NCBI RefSeq assembly: GCF_900116895.1
Contig: NZ_FPCF01000001.1
Location: 124,001-188,000 of the forward strand
Origin: Pseudidiomarina donghaiensis
GTDB lineage: Bacteria; Pseudomonadota; Gammaproteobacteria; Enterobacterales; Alteromonadaceae
DNA length: 64,000 bases
Direction: 5' to 3'
Shown: positions 39,965 to 52,352 of the stretch, piece after piece
Numbering within the stretch: position 1 is the stretch's first letter
Layout: every line of letters begins with the position of its first letter
The notes under the pieces: generated by a model
Database searches by the model: none
Told to the model about the DNA's origin: nothing
The model's input: only the letters and a program-made list of their open reading frames with translations
Position numbers and translations under genes: made by a program

Positions 39965-40483
39965 GTGGCACTAGGTTTAGTAGCAAAACAAGCAATCGTT
40001 AAGGAAATTAACGACGTTGCTTCAAACGCTCTATCCGTCGCTGTTGCTGAGTATCGTGGTATGGAAGTTGCGGACATGACCCAACTTCGTCGTCAAGCTC
40101 GTGAGCAAGGCGTGTATCTGAAAGTTATTCGGAACACTCTAGCGAAGCGTGCATTTATTGACACGAAATTTGAGGACATGGACTCAGCGTTAACAGGTCC
40201 TTTGATTTACGGATTCTCTATCGACGCACCAGGTTCGGCTGCGCGTTTGTTTAAAGATTTCGCTAAAGAAAATAAGCACCTGAAAGTTACTGCACTATCA
40301 ATTGGCTCAGGCCTGATGGGCGCAGACAAGCTTGACGCTGTTGCATCACTTCCGACTCGCGACGAAGCATTGGCGAAATTGCTTGCGACCTTCAAAGCGC
40401 CTGTTAGTAAGTTCGTTCGTACTATTAACGAAGTTCCTACTAAGTTTGTGCGTGTGTTGTCGGCAATTAAAGACGCTAAATAG
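39965..40483 (+). CDS. rplJ: 50S ribosomal protein L10 (GTG start)
   Basis: 172 residues. GTG at 39965, with AGAGGTG upstream, gives the L10 beginning [15 protein letters not shown]; the open frame extends further back but has no support. [34 protein letters not shown] binds 23S rRNA, and the C-terminal helix carries L7/L12 dimers. Regulated with rplL through the leader upstream. Confidence 0.96.
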   Translation: MALGLVAKQAIVKEINDVASNALSVAVAEYRGMEVADMTQLRRQAREQGVYLKVIRNTLAKRAFIDTKFEDMDSALTGPLIYGFSIDAPGSAARLFKDFAKENKHLKVTALSIGSGLMGADKLDAVASLPTRDEALAKLLATFKAPVSKFVRTINEVPTKFVRVLSAIKDAK

Positions 40484-40536
40484 AAGCGGTTTTTTTAACC
40501 ATTTTTTTGTAATTTATAACCCAGGAGTTTAGAGTT

Positions 40537-40911
40537 ATGGCTCTTACTAAAGAAGATATTTTGAACGCGATCGCTGAAATGCCAGTTATGGAATTGGTTG
40601 AGTTGATCGAAGCTGCAGAAGAAAAATTCGGTGTTGACGCTTCAGCTGCTGTTGCTGTTGCAGCTGGTCCAGCTGCTGCCGCAGAAGCTGCAGAAGAGAA
40701 AACTGAGTTTGACGTAATCTTGAAATCTGCTGGCGCTAACAAAGTAGCAGCTATCAAAGCAGTTCGCGGCGCAACTGGTCTTGGCTTGAAAGAAGCTAAA
40801 GACATGGTTGAGTCTGCACCTGTTGCTGTTAAAGAAGGCATCAGCAAAGAAGACGCAGAAGCACTTGCTAAAGAATTGACTGAAGCTGGTGCGGAAGTTG
40901 AAGTTAAGTAA
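40537..40911 (+). CDS. rplL: 50S ribosomal protein L7/L12
   Basis: 124 residues: helical dimerisation domain (about 1-32), Ala/Gly/Val-rich hinge (about 37-52) and the C-terminal factor-binding domain with [24 protein letters not shown]. An attenuator-like hairpin follows before rpoB. Confidence 0.98.
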   Translation: MALTKEDILNAIAEMPVMELVELIEAAEEKFGVDASAAVAVAAGPAAAAEAAEEKTEFDVILKSAGANKVAAIKAVRGATGLGLKEAKDMVESAPVAVKEGISKEDAEALAKELTEAGAEVEVK

Positions 40912-40948
40912 GTTTAACCACTTACATAACTTGGCCTTTTAGGCCTAG

Positions 40949-40979
40949 GGCTGGTGGCAATTTTGCTACCAGCCTTTTT
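40949..40979 (+). terminator. rplL-rpoB attenuator hairpin
   Basis: 10-bp stem GGCTGGTGGC/GCTACCAGCC (one G-U) with an AATTTT loop and five T. In E. coli a partial terminator at this place sets the rpoBC to ribosomal protein ratio. Confidence 0.85.
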
Positions 40980-41129
40980 GCGCTGTAAAGCATGTATCAT
41001 TTTTGCCCGTTATTGGGGTGCATGCTCGCGGTGACAAAAACGGGAACGACAAGCTTTAAGTAGTTTGTTTTTAACCATCGACTCCTACTCCGGTGGTTAG
41101 GGTCATCAATCAGCTAGCTGAGGAACCCC

Positions 41130-44100
41130 ATGGCGTACTCCTACTCTGAGAAAAAACGTATTCGCAAGGATTTTGGTAAGCGCCCTCATGTACTTGAGGT
41201 GCCATACCTGCTGTCAATCCAATTAGATTCATTTAAAAAATTCATCGAGCCGGATCCAGAAGGCAACAACGGTCTGGAAGCGGCATTCCGCTCAGTATTT
41301 CCGATTACCGCATATTCAGGTAATTCGGAATTGCAGTACGTGAGCTATCACCTTGGTGAGCCAGTATTTGACGTACAAGAATGTCAAATTCGTGGTATTA
41401 CCTACGCAGCTCCTTTGCGGGTGAAACTGCGCCTAGTGCTTTTTGATAAAGAAGCGGCGGCAGGCACCGTAAAAGATATTAAAGAGCAAGAAGTTTACAT
41501 GGGTGAAATCCCATTGATGACTGAAAACGGTACCTTTGTAATCAATGGTACTGAGCGTGTCATCGTTTCTCAGTTGCACCGTTCACCGGGCGTGTTCTTT
41601 GATCACGACAAAGGTAAAACTCACTCATCAGGTAAAGTGTTGTACAACGCGCGAGTGATTCCTTACCGTGGTTCTTGGTTGGATTTTGAGTTCGACCCGA
41701 AAGACAACGTATTCGTACGTATCGACCGCCGTCGTAAACTACCTGCGTCAATTATCTTACGCGCTTTGGAATACAGCACCGAAGAAATCTTAGACATGTT
41801 CTTCGAAACCACGTATTTCCAATTCCGTGCGAAGAAAGTGTTCATGCAATTAGTGCCTGAGCGCTTACGCGGTGAAACAGCGAAGTTCGATATTAAAAAC
41901 GACGATGGTGAAATCATCGTTGAAAAAGGCCGTCGTGTGACAGCTCGCCATATCAACCAAATCGCAAGCTTGAACCAACCAGAAATGGAAGTTCCGCTTG
42001 AATACTTGGTTGGTAAAGTATTGGCGAAAAACTACGTTGACAAGAAAACTGGCGAAGTAATTGCTGAAGCAAACGCTGAGCTTACGTTAGAATTGTTAGC
42101 GAAGTTACGCGAAGCTGGCTTTAAGAAGTTCGAAACCCTGTTCGTGAACGATCTTGATCATGGCCCGTACATGAGCGAGACCTTGCGCATTGATTCAACC
42201 AACAACCGTTTAGAAGCGTTGGTAGAAATTTACCGTATGATGCGTCCAGGCGAGCCGCCAACCAAAGAAGCGGCTGAAACTTTGTTTGATAACTTGTTCT
42301 TCAGCGACGACCGCTATGACTTATCGTCAGTTGGCCGCATGAAGTTCAACCGTCGTTTAGGTCGTGAAGACCTAACTGGCCCTGGCGTATTGACTAAAGA
42401 AGATATCGTTGAGGTTATGCGTAAACTCATCGAAATTCGTAATGGTCAAGACGAAGTCGACGATATCGACCACTTGGGTAACCGCCGTATTCGCTCGGTG
42501 GGCGAAATGGCTGAAAACCAATTCCGCGTCGGTTTGGTGCGTGTTGAGCGCGCCGTGAAAGAACGTTTAAGCTTGGGCGACCTTGATGGCACCATGCCGC
42601 AAGACTTAATCAACGCGAAGCCTATTAGTGCTGCGGTGAAAGAGTTCTTCGGTTCAAGCCAGTTGTCACAGTTTATGGACCAAAACAACCCATTGTCAGA
42701 AGTCACGCACAAGCGTCGTATTTCTGCTTTAGGTCCGGGCGGCTTAACGCGTGAGCGTGCTGGCTTTGAGGTTCGAGACGTACACCCAACGCACTACGGT
42801 CGCGTGTGTCCAATCGAAACCCCAGAAGGTCCAAACATCGGTTTGATTAACTCGTTGTCTACGTTTGCGCGTACCAACGAATACGGTTTCTTAGAAACCC
42901 CATACCGTCGTATCGACAATGGTGTGGTGACCGATGAAGTTGATTATTTGTCAGCGATTGAAGAAGGTAACTTCGTCATCGCGCAGGCTAACGTTGCACT
43001 GAACGATAAAGGCGAGTTGATTGAAGACCTCGTTCCTTGTCGTCATAAAAACGAATTCACGCTGATGTCAAAAGAGCAAGTTCAGTACATGGACGTTGCC
43101 CCGCAGCAGATCGTTTCAATTGCAGCAAGCTTGATTCCGTTCCTAGAACACGATGACGCCAACCGTGCATTGATGGGCTCGAACATGCAACGTCAGGCAG
43201 TGCCGACTTTGCGTGCAGACAAGCCGTTGGTGGGTACTGGTATTGAGCGCACCGTAGCTGTTGACTCGGGTGTAACCGTAGTTGCTAAGCGCGGTGGTGT
43301 GGTTGATAAAGTTGACGCTAGCCGCATCGTAGTCAAGGTAAACGAAGAAGAAATGATGCCAGGCGAAGCCGGTATCGATATTTATAACCTTGTTAAATAC
43401 ACCCGTTCGAACCAGAACACCTGTATTAACCAAACCCCAACCGTTAACGTTGGCGAGCCGGTAATGCGTGGTGATGTATTGGCAGACGGTCCGTCTACCG
43501 ATATGGGTGAATTGGCGTTAGGTCAAAACTTACGCGTGGCGTTCATGCCGTGGAACGGTTACAACTTCGAAGACTCGATTCTAATTTCAGAACGTGTTGT
43601 TCAAGAAGACCGTTTAACCACCATTCACATTCAAGAATTGAGCTGTGTGGCGCGTGACACCAAACTAGGTGCTGAAGAAGTTACCGCTGATATTCCAAAC
43701 GTCGGTGAGTCTGCGCTGAACAAGCTAGACGACGCCGGTATTGTTTATGTTGGTGCGGAAGTTTCTGGTGGCGATATCCTTGTTGGTAAAGTGACGCCGA
43801 AGGGCGAGACCCAATTAACACCAGAAGAAAAACTGCTGCGTGCAATTTTCGGTGAAAAAGCTTCAGACGTAAAAGATAGCTCACTGCGTGTGCCTAATGG
43901 CGTGACCGGTACAGTTATCGACGTTCAAGTATTTACGCGTGATGGCGTAGAGAAAGACGCACGTGCGAAGTCCATCGAAGAGATGCAACTGAAGCAAGTG
44001 AAGAAAGACTTAACGGACGAGTTCAAGATCCTTGAAAAAGGCATTTTTGAGCGTGCTCGTAGCTTATTGTTAGCGAACGGTTTTGACGAGTCTAAGCTTG

Positions 44101-45158
44101 CTGGCCTTGAGCAAAGCAAGTGGTTGACTCAGAACCTGAAGAAAGAAAATGCGCAGCAACAGCTTGAGCAAATCGCCCAACAGTACGAAGAAATTCGCAA
44201 TGACTTCGATGCTAAGTTTGAGAACAAGCGTCGTAAGATTGAGCAAGGCGATGACTTAGCGCCTGGCGTACTGAAGATTGTAAAAGTGTACCTTGCGGTT
44301 CGTCGCCGTATTCAGCCGGGTGATAAGCTTGCTGGTCGTCACGGTAACAAAGGTGTAATTTCAACGATTGTTCCAGTTGAAGATATGCCGCACGACGAAC
44401 ACGGCACCCCAGTGGATATCGTATTGAACCCGTTGGGCGTACCGTCGCGGATGAACATTGGTCAGATCCTTGAAACTCACTTGGGTATGGCTGCTCGCGG
44501 TATTGGTACCAAAATCGAAAATATGATGAAGCGCCAGGCAAAAGTTGCCGAAATGCGTGAATTCTTAGCGCAAGTGTATGCGTTAGGTGAAACTCGTCAA
44601 GAAGTTGATATTAACGACTTCAGCGACGATGAAGTATTGCGCCTAGCGGAAAACCTCAAAAAAGGTCTTCCAACCGCAACACCTGTGTTCGATGGTGCAG
44701 TCGAAAGCGAAATTAAAGAACTACTGAAACTGGCTGATTTACCAGAGTCTGGACAGATCACGCTGTGGGATGGTCGTACCGGTGAACGTTTCGAGCGTGA
44801 TGTAACTGTTGGTTACATGTACATGCTGAAATTGAACCACTTGGTTGACGACAAGATGCACGCGCGTTCAACCGGCTCTTACAGCTTGGTTACTCAGCAG
44901 CCGCTGGGTGGTAAAGCACAGTTCGGTGGTCAGCGCTTCGGTGAGATGGAAGTGTGGGCACTGGAAGCATACGGTGCAGCTTACACCTTGCAGGAAATGT
45001 TGACGGTGAAATCGGACGACGTAAACGGTCGTACGAAGATGTACAAAAACATTGTCGACAACGATCTGCGGATGGAAGCGGGAATGCCGGAATCCTTCAA
45101 TGTATTGCTGAAGGAAATCCGCTCGCTTGGTATCAACATTGAGTTGGACCAAGACTGA
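41130..45158 (+). CDS. rpoB: RNA polymerase beta subunit
   Basis: 1342 residues, equal to E. coli. The rifampicin region [20 protein letters not shown] followed by [19 protein letters not shown] is wild type as far as can be read, and [11 protein letters not shown] lies in the C-terminal part near the active site. Downstream of the attenuator; 35 bp before rpoC. Confidence 0.98.
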   Translation: MAYSYSEKKRIRKDFGKRPHVLEVPYLLSIQLDSFKKFIEPDPEGNNGLEAAFRSVFPITAYSGNSELQYVSYHLGEPVFDVQECQIRGITYAAPLRVKLRLVLFDKEAAAGTVKDIKEQEVYMGEIPLMTENGTFVINGTERVIVSQLHRSPGVFFDHDKGKTHSSGKVLYNARVIPYRGSWLDFEFDPKDNVFVRIDRRRKLPASIILRALEYSTEEILDMFFETTYFQFRAKKVFMQLVPERLRGETAKFDIKNDDGEIIVEKGRRVTARHINQIASLNQPEMEVPLEYLVGKVLAKNYVDKKTGEVIAEANAELTLELLAKLREAGFKKFETLFVNDLDHGPYMSETLRIDSTNNRLEALVEIYRMMRPGEPPTKEAAETLFDNLFFSDDRYDLSSVGRMKFNRRLGREDLTGPGVLTKEDIVEVMRKLIEIRNGQDEVDDIDHLGNRRIRSVGEMAENQFRVGLVRVERAVKERLSLGDLDGTMPQDLINAKPISAAVKEFFGSSQLSQFMDQNNPLSEVTHKRRISALGPGGLTRERAGFEVRDVHPTHYGRVCPIETPEGPNIGLINSLSTFARTNEYGFLETPYRRIDNGVVTDEVDYLSAIEEGNFVIAQANVALNDKGELIEDLVPCRHKNEFTLMSKEQVQYMDVAPQQIVSIAASLIPFLEHDDANRALMGSNMQRQAVPTLRADKPLVGTGIERTVAVDSGVTVVAKRGGVVDKVDASRIVVKVNEEEMMPGEAGIDIYNLVKYTRSNQNTCINQTPTVNVGEPVMRGDVLADGPSTDMGELALGQNLRVAFMPWNGYNFEDSILISERVVQEDRLTTIHIQELSCVARDTKLGAEEVTADIPNVGESALNKLDDAGIVYVGAEVSGGDILVGKVTPKGETQLTPEEKLLRAIFGEKASDVKDSSLRVPNGVTGTVIDVQVFTRDGVEKDARAKSIEEMQLKQVKKDLTDEFKILEKGIFERARSLLLANGFDESKLAGLEQSKWLTQNLKKENAQQQLEQIAQQYEEIRNDFDAKFENKRRKIEQGDDLAPGVLKIVKVYLAVRRRIQPGDKLAGRHGNKGVISTIVPVEDMPHDEHGTPVDIVLNPLGVPSRMNIGQILETHLGMAARGIGTKIENMMKRQAKVAEMREFLAQVYALGETRQEVDINDFSDDEVLRLAENLKKGLPTATPVFDGAVESEIKELLKLADLPESGQITLWDGRTGERFERDVTVGYMYMLKLNHLVDDKMHARSTGSYSLVTQQPLGGKAQFGGQRFGEMEVWALEAYGAAYTLQEMLTVKSDDVNGRTKMYKNIVDNDLRMEAGMPESFNVLLKEIRSLGINIELDQD

Positions 45159-45193
45159 GACACCACCGGACGCTATTTGCCAGGAGATAAATC

Positions 45194-48100
45194 GTGAAAG
45201 ACTTATTAAAGTTTTTAAAACCGTTAAACCAGACTGAAGAGTTCGATGCGATTCGCATCGGACTTGCTTCTCCGGACATGATCCGCAGCTGGTCTTTCGG
45301 TGAAGTGAAAAAGCCAGAAACGATCAACTACCGTACGTTCAAGCCTGAGCGTGACGGGTTGTTCTGTGCGCGCATTTTCGGCCCGGTAAAAGACTACGAG
45401 TGCTTGTGTGGTAAATACAAGCGCTTGAAGCACCGTGGTGTTATTTGTGAGAAGTGTGGTGTTGAAGTAACCCTCACTAAAGTGCGTCGTGAGCGCATGG
45501 GTCACATTGAACTAGCGAGCCCTGTTGCCCACATCTGGTTCTTGAAATCACTACCAAGCCGTATCGGCTTAATGCTGGATATGACCTTGCGTGATATTGA
45601 GCGCGTATTGTATTTCGAATCATACGTTGTGACTGAAGCCGGCATGACCGATCTTGAGCGTGGCCAAATTCTTACGGAAGAAGAATATTTGGATGCGCTT
45701 GAAATGCATGGCGATGAATTCGAAGCGAAAATGGGCGCAGAAGCAGTGTTGTCATTGTTGCAACACATCGATATCGAAGGCGATATCAAGCAATTGCGTG
45801 AAGAGTTGCCGGAAACCAACTCTGAAACCAAGCGTAAGAAAATTAGCAAGCGTTTGAAGTTGCTTGAATCATTCCATAACTCAGGCAACAAGCCAGAGTG
45901 GATGATCTTGAAAGTGTTACCTGTGTTACCACCAGATTTACGTCCGTTGGTACCGCTTGATGGTGGCCGCTTTGCAACCTCAGACTTGAACGACTTATAC
46001 CGTCGCGTGATTAACCGTAACAACCGTTTGAAGCGTTTGTTAGACCTTGCTGCACCAGACATTATCGTGCGTAACGAAAAACGTATGTTGCAAGAAGCGG
46101 TTGATGCGTTGTTAGACAACGGTCGTCGTGGCCGTGCCATTACTGGCACCAACAAACGTCCATTAAAATCTTTGGCAGACATGATCAAAGGTAAACAGGG
46201 TCGTTTCCGTCAGAACTTGTTGGGTAAACGTGTAGATTACTCAGGCCGTTCTGTCATCACGGTTGGTCCTAAGTTACGCTTGCACCAGTGTGGTTTGCCG
46301 AAGAAAATGGCGCTTGAGTTATTCAAGCCGTTTATCTATGGCAAATTGGAAGGCCGTGGTTTAGCGACGACCATCAAAGCTGCGAAGAAAATGGTTGAGC
46401 GCGAAATTCCAGAAGTTTGGGACGTGCTTGACGAAGTTATCAAAGAACACCCAGTCATGCTGAACCGTGCACCAACCTTGCACCGTTTGGGTATTCAGGC
46501 GTTCGAACCAGTACTTATCGAAGGTAAAGCGATTCAGTTGCACCCATTGGTGTGTGCGGCCTATAACGCCGACTTCGATGGTGACCAAATGGCGGTTCAC
46601 TTACCATTAACGCTTGAAGCGCAACTTGAAGCGCGTGCGTTGATGATGTCAACCAACAACATTTTGTCACCAGCAAGTGGTGACCCTATCATCGTTCCTT
46701 CACAGGACGTTGTATTGGGTCTGTACTACATGACGCGCGAAAAAATCAACGCGAAAGGCGAAGGCATGGCGTTTAAAAACGCTAAAGAAGCCGAGAAAGC
46801 ATACCGAAATAAAGATGCTGAGCTGCACGCACGCGTAAAAGTACGTATCACTGAAACGTTGACCGACGAAGAAGGTGTGACCACCACAACCACCAAACTG
46901 TATGACACCACTGTGGGTCGTGCGATTTTGTCATTGATACTGCCTACCGGCATGCCATTTGACATGATCAACCAAACCATGGGTAAAAAGCAGATTGGTC
47001 GCTTGTTGAACCGTTCATACCGTGACCTTGGCTTGAAGCCAACAGTCATTTTTGCTGACCAAATCATGTATACCGGTTTCCACTACGCAATGATTGCGGG
47101 TGCGTCAGTTGGTATTGATGACATGGTTATTCCTGATGCGAAGAAAGACATTATCGACGCAGCAGAAGAAGAAGTTGCTGAAATTCAAGAGCAGTTCGAG
47201 CAAGGCTTGGTAACCGCTGGTGAGAAATACAACAAGGTTATCGATATTTGGTCGACCGCGAACGAGAAAGTTTCTAAAGCGATGATGGAAAACTTGTCGA
47301 AAGAAACTGTGATCAACGCGCAAGGCGAAGAAGAACAGCAAGACTCTTTCAACTCGGTTTACATGATGGCGGACTCGGGCGCTCGTGGTAGCCCCGCTCA
47401 GATTCGTCAGTTGGCCGGTATGCGTGGTTTGATGGCGAAGCCAGATGGCTCAATCATCGAAACACCAATCGTTGCGAACTTCCGTGAAGGTTTGAACGTA
47501 CTTCAGTACTTCATCTCAACCCACGGTGCGCGTAAAGGTTTGGCCGATACCGCATTGAAAACAGCAAACTCTGGTTACTTGACGCGTCGTTTGGTTGACG
47601 TAGCGCAAGACGTCGTTATCGTTGAAGACGATTGTGGCACCGAAGACGGCTTGTTCGTTAAGCCGTTAATTGAAGGTGGCGACGTAGTAGAACCGTTGCG
47701 TGAGCGCGTATTGGGTCGTGTCGTGTGTGACGACGTACTTATGCCTGGTAGCGACGACGTGCTTATTCCACGTAACACATTGCTCGACGAGAAAATGTGT
47801 GACGTGTTAGAGCAAAACTCTGTCGACCAAGTAAAAGTACGCTCTGTTATTACCTGTGACACAGACTTCGGTGTTTGTGCAAACTGTTACGGTCGTGACC
47901 TAGCACGTGGCCACTTGGTGAACCAAGGTGAAGCCGTTGGTGTTATCGCGGCACAGTCAATCGGTGAGCCAGGTACACAGTTAACCATGCGTACGTTCCA
48001 CATCGGTGGTGCGGCATCGCGTGACTCAGCAGCCAACAACATTCAAGTGAAGAACAAGGGTACCTTGAAGCTTCACAACGCCAAGTTCGTTGAAAACAGT

Positions 48101-49432
48101 GACAGCCACTTGGTTATCACCTCACGTTCAACTGAATTAACGTTGATTGATGAGTTTGGTCGTGAGCGCGAGCGTTATAAAGTGCCTTACGGTGCGATTC
48201 TGAAGAAAAACGAAGGCGACGCAGTTGATGCGGGCGAAATCGTTGCAAACTGGGATCCGCACACGCACCCAATCATTACCGAGGTAGCCGGTCGTCTGAA
48301 GTTTGTCGACTTGATCGACGGCGTAACCATGACCCGTCAAACCGACGAGCTGACAGGCCTTTCAAGCATTGTTGTGCTTGAAACAGGTCAACGTACCAGC
48401 GCCGGTAAAGACATGCGTCCTATGGTTAAGTTGGTAGACGCGAAAGGTAAAGACGTGAACATCGTTGGTACCGACATGCCAGCGCAATACTTCTTGCCAG
48501 GCAACGCGATTATCAACCTTGAAGATAACGCTGAAGTGAAAGTGGGTGACACGGTTGCACGTATTCCACAAGAAGGTTCAAAAACACGCGATATTACCGG
48601 TGGTCTACCGCGCGTTGCCGACTTGTTCGAAGCGCGTCGTCCGAAAGAACCAGCTATTTTGGCAGAAGTTTCTGGTACCGTTAGCTTTGGTAAAGAAACC
48701 AAAGGCAAGCGTCGCTTAATTATCACCCCTACGGATGGTAATGAGCAGTACGAAGAAATGATTCCTAAGTACCGTCAGTTGAACATCTTCGAAGGTGAGC
48801 AAGTGACTAAAGGTGAAGTTATTGCCGATGGTCCTGAAGCACCGCACGATATTTTACGTTTACGTGGCGTAAGCGCACTTGCGAACTATATCGTGAACGA
48901 AGTACAAGAAGTTTATCGCTTACAGGGCGTTAAGATTAACGATAAGCACATCGAGACCATCGTGCGTCAGATGTTGCGTAAGGCGATTATCTTGAACCCA
49001 GGCGAAACTGAACTGCTTGAAGGCGAAATGATGGAGCTGTCTGAAGTACTTGCTGCAAACGCGAAAGCCGAAGCAGAAGGTAAAATTCCAGCTTCGTATG
49101 AGCGTCAGCTGTTAGGTATCACCAAAGCGTCATTGTCGACTGAGTCGTTCATTTCTGCTGCGTCGTTCCAAGAAACCACGCGCGTATTGACCGAAGCAGC
49201 CGTACAAGGCAAGCAAGACCCATTACGTGGCTTGAAAGAGAACGTTATTGTTGGTCGCTTGATTCCAGCTGGTACTGGTTTCGCTTACCACCGCGAACGT
49301 GCGCGCAAGCGTGCTGAAGCGTTGGCAGGTACCGAAGCACCGCGTTTAACCGCAGAAGAAGCAGAGCAGCAATTAGCTGACGCTTTGAACTTCGGTAACG
49401 AAGGTTCGGACAACGGTGATGCTACCGAATAA
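45194..49432 (+). CDS. rpoC: RNA polymerase beta' subunit (GTG start)
   Basis: 1412 residues (E. coli 1407), GTG start with AGGAG upstream. N-terminal zinc finger [19 protein letters not shown], catalytic NADFDGDQM with three Asp holding Mg2+, and the second zinc motif [15 protein letters not shown]. Partner of rpoB; strong terminator follows. Confidence 0.98.
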   Translation: MKDLLKFLKPLNQTEEFDAIRIGLASPDMIRSWSFGEVKKPETINYRTFKPERDGLFCARIFGPVKDYECLCGKYKRLKHRGVICEKCGVEVTLTKVRRERMGHIELASPVAHIWFLKSLPSRIGLMLDMTLRDIERVLYFESYVVTEAGMTDLERGQILTEEEYLDALEMHGDEFEAKMGAEAVLSLLQHIDIEGDIKQLREELPETNSETKRKKISKRLKLLESFHNSGNKPEWMILKVLPVLPPDLRPLVPLDGGRFATSDLNDLYRRVINRNNRLKRLLDLAAPDIIVRNEKRMLQEAVDALLDNGRRGRAITGTNKRPLKSLADMIKGKQGRFRQNLLGKRVDYSGRSVITVGPKLRLHQCGLPKKMALELFKPFIYGKLEGRGLATTIKAAKKMVEREIPEVWDVLDEVIKEHPVMLNRAPTLHRLGIQAFEPVLIEGKAIQLHPLVCAAYNADFDGDQMAVHLPLTLEAQLEARALMMSTNNILSPASGDPIIVPSQDVVLGLYYMTREKINAKGEGMAFKNAKEAEKAYRNKDAELHARVKVRITETLTDEEGVTTTTTKLYDTTVGRAILSLILPTGMPFDMINQTMGKKQIGRLLNRSYRDLGLKPTVIFADQIMYTGFHYAMIAGASVGIDDMVIPDAKKDIIDAAEEEVAEIQEQFEQGLVTAGEKYNKVIDIWSTANEKVSKAMMENLSKETVINAQGEEEQQDSFNSVYMMADSGARGSPAQIRQLAGMRGLMAKPDGSIIETPIVANFREGLNVLQYFISTHGARKGLADTALKTANSGYLTRRLVDVAQDVVIVEDDCGTEDGLFVKPLIEGGDVVEPLRERVLGRVVCDDVLMPGSDDVLIPRNTLLDEKMCDVLEQNSVDQVKVRSVITCDTDFGVCANCYGRDLARGHLVNQGEAVGVIAAQSIGEPGTQLTMRTFHIGGAASRDSAANNIQVKNKGTLKLHNAKFVENSDSHLVITSRSTELTLIDEFGRERERYKVPYGAILKKNEGDAVDAGEIVANWDPHTHPIITEVAGRLKFVDLIDGVTMTRQTDELTGLSSIVVLETGQRTSAGKDMRPMVKLVDAKGKDVNIVGTDMPAQYFLPGNAIINLEDNAEVKVGDTVARIPQEGSKTRDITGGLPRVADLFEARRPKEPAILAEVSGTVSFGKETKGKRRLIITPTDGNEQYEEMIPKYRQLNIFEGEQVTKGEVIADGPEAPHDILRLRGVSALANYIVNEVQEVYRLQGVKINDKHIETIVRQMLRKAIILNPGETELLEGEMMELSEVLAANAKAEAEGKIPASYERQLLGITKASLSTESFISAASFQETTRVLTEAAVQGKQDPLRGLKENVIVGRLIPAGTGFAYHRERARKRAEALAGTEAPRLTAEEAEQQLADALNFGNEGSDNGDATE

Positions 49433-49460
49433 GCGTTAATTAGTTAACGTGCTAGCAAAA

Positions 49461-49490
49461 GCCAGCTTGAGCAATCAAGCTGGCTTTTTT
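49461..49490 (+). terminator. Rho-independent terminator after rpoC
   Basis: 10-bp perfect stem GCCAGCTTGA/TCAAGCTGGC, GCAA loop and six T. Confidence 0.95.
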
Positions 49491-49591
49491 GTTGCCGCTT
49501 ATCCGCTTATATTCCCGTTTGTCATATAAGCATATGCTGTTGAAGAAATTCCACTACACTGCGTATACAAGCTATGTTCTGGAGAAAAAAC

Positions 49592-51256
49592 ATGACTACG
49601 TATTATCACTTAATCAAAAAACTGGTGGCAGTGTCGAGCATACTTATGGCATCAGCCATGTTGTTTCAGCCTGCTAAGGCCAACAATGCCGAAGGGGCCC
49701 TTGACGGACTTTGGCGCGGTAAACTAGAAGTTCAACCGGGTGTGGCGTTGGTTGTCGGTATTGATGTTCAAGGTGAAACCGTTACGTTAGATAGTCCAAA
49801 TCAGGGGCTATGGGGGCATGCACTTAGCGCCGTGACTATCGCCGATGGCACGCTGACATTCAGTGCCAAAGACTTACAAGCTGAATTTACGGGAACTATC
49901 AATGGTGATGTGATTGCTGGCACCTTTACCCAAGGCCGAGCACGCTCCCTAACACTACAACGTCTTTCAAACGCAGACCTTGAGCGCTTAAAGTTTGAAG
50001 GCGGGTACGCGGGAGATCTTATTATCAATGGCGCACCACAATTGCCGTTACAGGTAAATGTGGCAGTAATCGCTGATAGCTACTACGCATCACTGGACAG
50101 TCCAGCCCAGCAAAGCTATGGCATACCGCTAACGAATTTCCACATTGACACCGAAACCATGCGTTTTGAATCGCCAATGATCAAAGCATCATATACCGGC
50201 AATGGGGAAGGCCCCGGCCTGTATTCCGGAAAGTTTGTACAGGGCCTCGAGCGTAAGCTAACACTTAAAAAGCTTGGCGCGGCAGAGGAGAGAGTTGAAG
50301 TCCCAAAGCCTAAAATGGGTGAGCATGGCGGCGCCGTTGCCGTGATCACCCCTACAGGCGTCACGCAGAAGTTTTTTGCCGACCATAACGCGCAAACCAC
50401 TTATGAAATTGGTTCGGTCACCAAAACCATGGTGGCTTATTTGCTGGCTAAAAGCAGTGTCGAAGAAACCACGAACCTTGAGCAAAAGCTTAAGCACTTT
50501 TTTCCTGCGGCACCAAGTTCAATAACCTTAGAACAACTAGCAACTCATACGAGCGGCGTGCCGCGGCTACCGGCTGATTTATTTAGCGATGCGAACCCCA
50601 CTGACCCATATGCCCATTATAACTTAGCCTTGTTAGAGCAGGCTTTGCCAACGGTACAGCTTGGTCATGCGGGCGCCGATGCACAAAGCTATGAGTATTC
50701 TAACTTTGGGTATGGCTTGTTGGCTGAAGCGCTCGCCAAGGCGCACGAAACTAACTTTAACCAGCTGCTCACCAGCCAATTGTTTCGCCCCTTAGGAATG
50801 AGTTCTAGTTCGATGGCGCTTGCCCAAATACCTGCAGATGAAACCCAATCGGCGGCGCTAGCGGACGGTCACGACGTTTTAGGGCAGGTGGTTGCGCCAT
50901 GGCACTTCCAAGCATTGGCTGGGGCCGGAGCTGTACGTTCGACACTACCTGACATGATTACTTATGTGCAGGCCATGATGACAATGAGCGCAGAGCAGCA
51001 GCGCGTAGCACAACAACTGTTTGCACCAAGGTTCAGCATGGGTGATTGCTGCCAGCAGGCGCTAGGCTGGATTTTAAAGCAGGATGCAAACGCTCAATGG
51101 TTTGCCTGGCATAACGGACAAACCGCTGGCTTCGGTGCCTATGTTGGCTTCTATCTAGATGGTTCTCGCGGTATTGTGGTGTTGAATAATCAATCGGTTA
51201 TCAATAATGAATATGCGGAGCAGCTATTAACGGGAACAACCCAATTGCATGAATAG
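49592..51256 (+). CDS. exported serine beta-lactamase-fold hydrolase with two N-terminal beta repeats
   Basis: 554 residues, ATG at 49592 with GGAG 7 bp upstream (an earlier in-frame ATG at 49574 lacks one). A signal peptide (1-30, PAKA) is followed by two similar beta-rich units (about 37-128 and 138-229, sharing LDSPxQ and LTLxxL ends) and a class C beta-lactamase/penicillin-binding-fold domain (about 245-554). The active site shows SVTK (275-278), YSN (369-371) and HNG (507-509). It could be an esterase, D-aminopeptidase or peptidoglycan-acting enzyme; resistance is not implied. The stop overlaps the kinase gene by 8 nt, and no such gene is expected between rpoC and rpsL. Confidence 0.88.
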   Translation: MTTYYHLIKKLVAVSSILMASAMLFQPAKANNAEGALDGLWRGKLEVQPGVALVVGIDVQGETVTLDSPNQGLWGHALSAVTIADGTLTFSAKDLQAEFTGTINGDVIAGTFTQGRARSLTLQRLSNADLERLKFEGGYAGDLIINGAPQLPLQVNVAVIADSYYASLDSPAQQSYGIPLTNFHIDTETMRFESPMIKASYTGNGEGPGLYSGKFVQGLERKLTLKKLGAAEERVEVPKPKMGEHGGAVAVITPTGVTQKFFADHNAQTTYEIGSVTKTMVAYLLAKSSVEETTNLEQKLKHFFPAAPSSITLEQLATHTSGVPRLPADLFSDANPTDPYAHYNLALLEQALPTVQLGHAGADAQSYEYSNFGYGLLAEALAKAHETNFNQLLTSQLFRPLGMSSSSMALAQIPADETQSAALADGHDVLGQVVAPWHFQALAGAGAVRSTLPDMITYVQAMMTMSAEQQRVAQQLFAPRFSMGDCCQQALGWILKQDANAQWFAWHNGQTAGFGAYVGFYLDGSRGIVVLNNQSVINNEYAEQLLTGTTQLHE

Positions 51257-52352
51257 TTTCTATTACCCGTTTTATCAATTAGCAGGCTGGGGAATGGTGT
51301 ACGCCGGCATTATTTTTATGGTCGCCCAACAGCCTCTCTTTAGTAAAATTGAACTGCTGTTTGGTGCGGTCCTTATTAGCACTGCGGCCTTGCATTCCCA
51401 TTTGCTGCGCTGGGGGTTTAAGCGCTGGATTAAGCCAGCAAGTTTTCTAGCCCAGTTGCTTTATCTACTCCTTGGCGCAATTGTCGGCGGTTTGATTGCC
51501 GGCGCGATGTTAGTTGTGTGCATTGCCTTGTTACAGGGGACGACTTGGTTAGATCCGGTACCTAGTGGGCAGTGGAGCACGTTGATTGGTATGGTGTATT
51601 GGCCAAACAGCCTGAACATGGTGATAGCGCTTATAGTCTGGGGCGCGCTGTATTTAACTATTATACGTTCAAGACAGCTTCGAGATGCAGAGCTTGCTTT
51701 ATCACAAGGTCAATTAGCGTTATTAATGCAACAGCTCAATCCACATTTCTTGTTCAATATGCTGAATAATATTCGTGCGCTAATACTCGAAAATCCAACC
51801 AAAGCACGCGAAGCCTTGACTCAGTTATCGGACATGCTGCGCTATAGTTTGCAGGCTAATAAAGAAACTCAAGTTGAGTTGCGTGATGAACTCGACATTG
51901 TCGAGCAATATATTGCGTTGAACAAAATACAGTACGAAGAGCGACTGCACTATAGCCATGAAATTGATAGTGAGGCTTATGGCGCGGTGATTCCGCGCTT
52001 ACTGTTGCAACAGAGTATTGAGAACGCCATCAAGCATGGAATTGCGACCTTACCCGAAGGCGGGCGTATTCACCTCAGTGTACGGTGCATTAGTGATGAG
52101 CAATTAGAAATAATACTAACAAACCCGATTACACCGCAACGGCAGTCTAATCGTGATGATACTGGGGCCAAGCGTCGGCACCTTAAAAAGCATACCGGTA
52201 TTGGCCTAGCGAACAGCCGTTCGCGGTTGAACCTCACATACGGCCGAGCGGCAACGCTTATTTTTAGTCGTGATGAGTCAACTGCCTTAGCGACCTTAAA
52301 AATAACCTTACCGTTTCAGCCGGCGACAACGGAGCAACTGCCATGCGCATAG
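51249..52352 (+). CDS. LytS/YehU-type sensor histidine kinase (His_kinase family)
   Basis: 367 residues. Four membrane segments at about 12-27, 36-50, 67-95 and 120-139, then the LytS-type phospho-acceptor region QQLNPHFLFNMLNNIRAL with His166, followed by an ATPase domain with IENAIKHG and GIGLANSRSRL. The membrane part is simple, without an extracytoplasmic sensor domain, so the ligand may enter the membrane or be delivered by a partner. It overlaps both neighbours (8 nt upstream, 10 nt downstream), forming a tight three-gene operon. Confidence 0.9.
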   Translation: MNSFYYPFYQLAGWGMVYAGIIFMVAQQPLFSKIELLFGAVLISTAALHSHLLRWGFKRWIKPASFLAQLLYLLLGAIVGGLIAGAMLVVCIALLQGTTWLDPVPSGQWSTLIGMVYWPNSLNMVIALIVWGALYLTIIRSRQLRDAELALSQGQLALLMQQLNPHFLFNMLNNIRALILENPTKAREALTQLSDMLRYSLQANKETQVELRDELDIVEQYIALNKIQYEERLHYSHEIDSEAYGAVIPRLLLQQSIENAIKHGIATLPEGGRIHLSVRCISDEQLEIILTNPITPQRQSNRDDTGAKRRHLKKHTGIGLANSRSRLNLTYGRAATLIFSRDESTALATLKITLPFQPATTEQLPCA

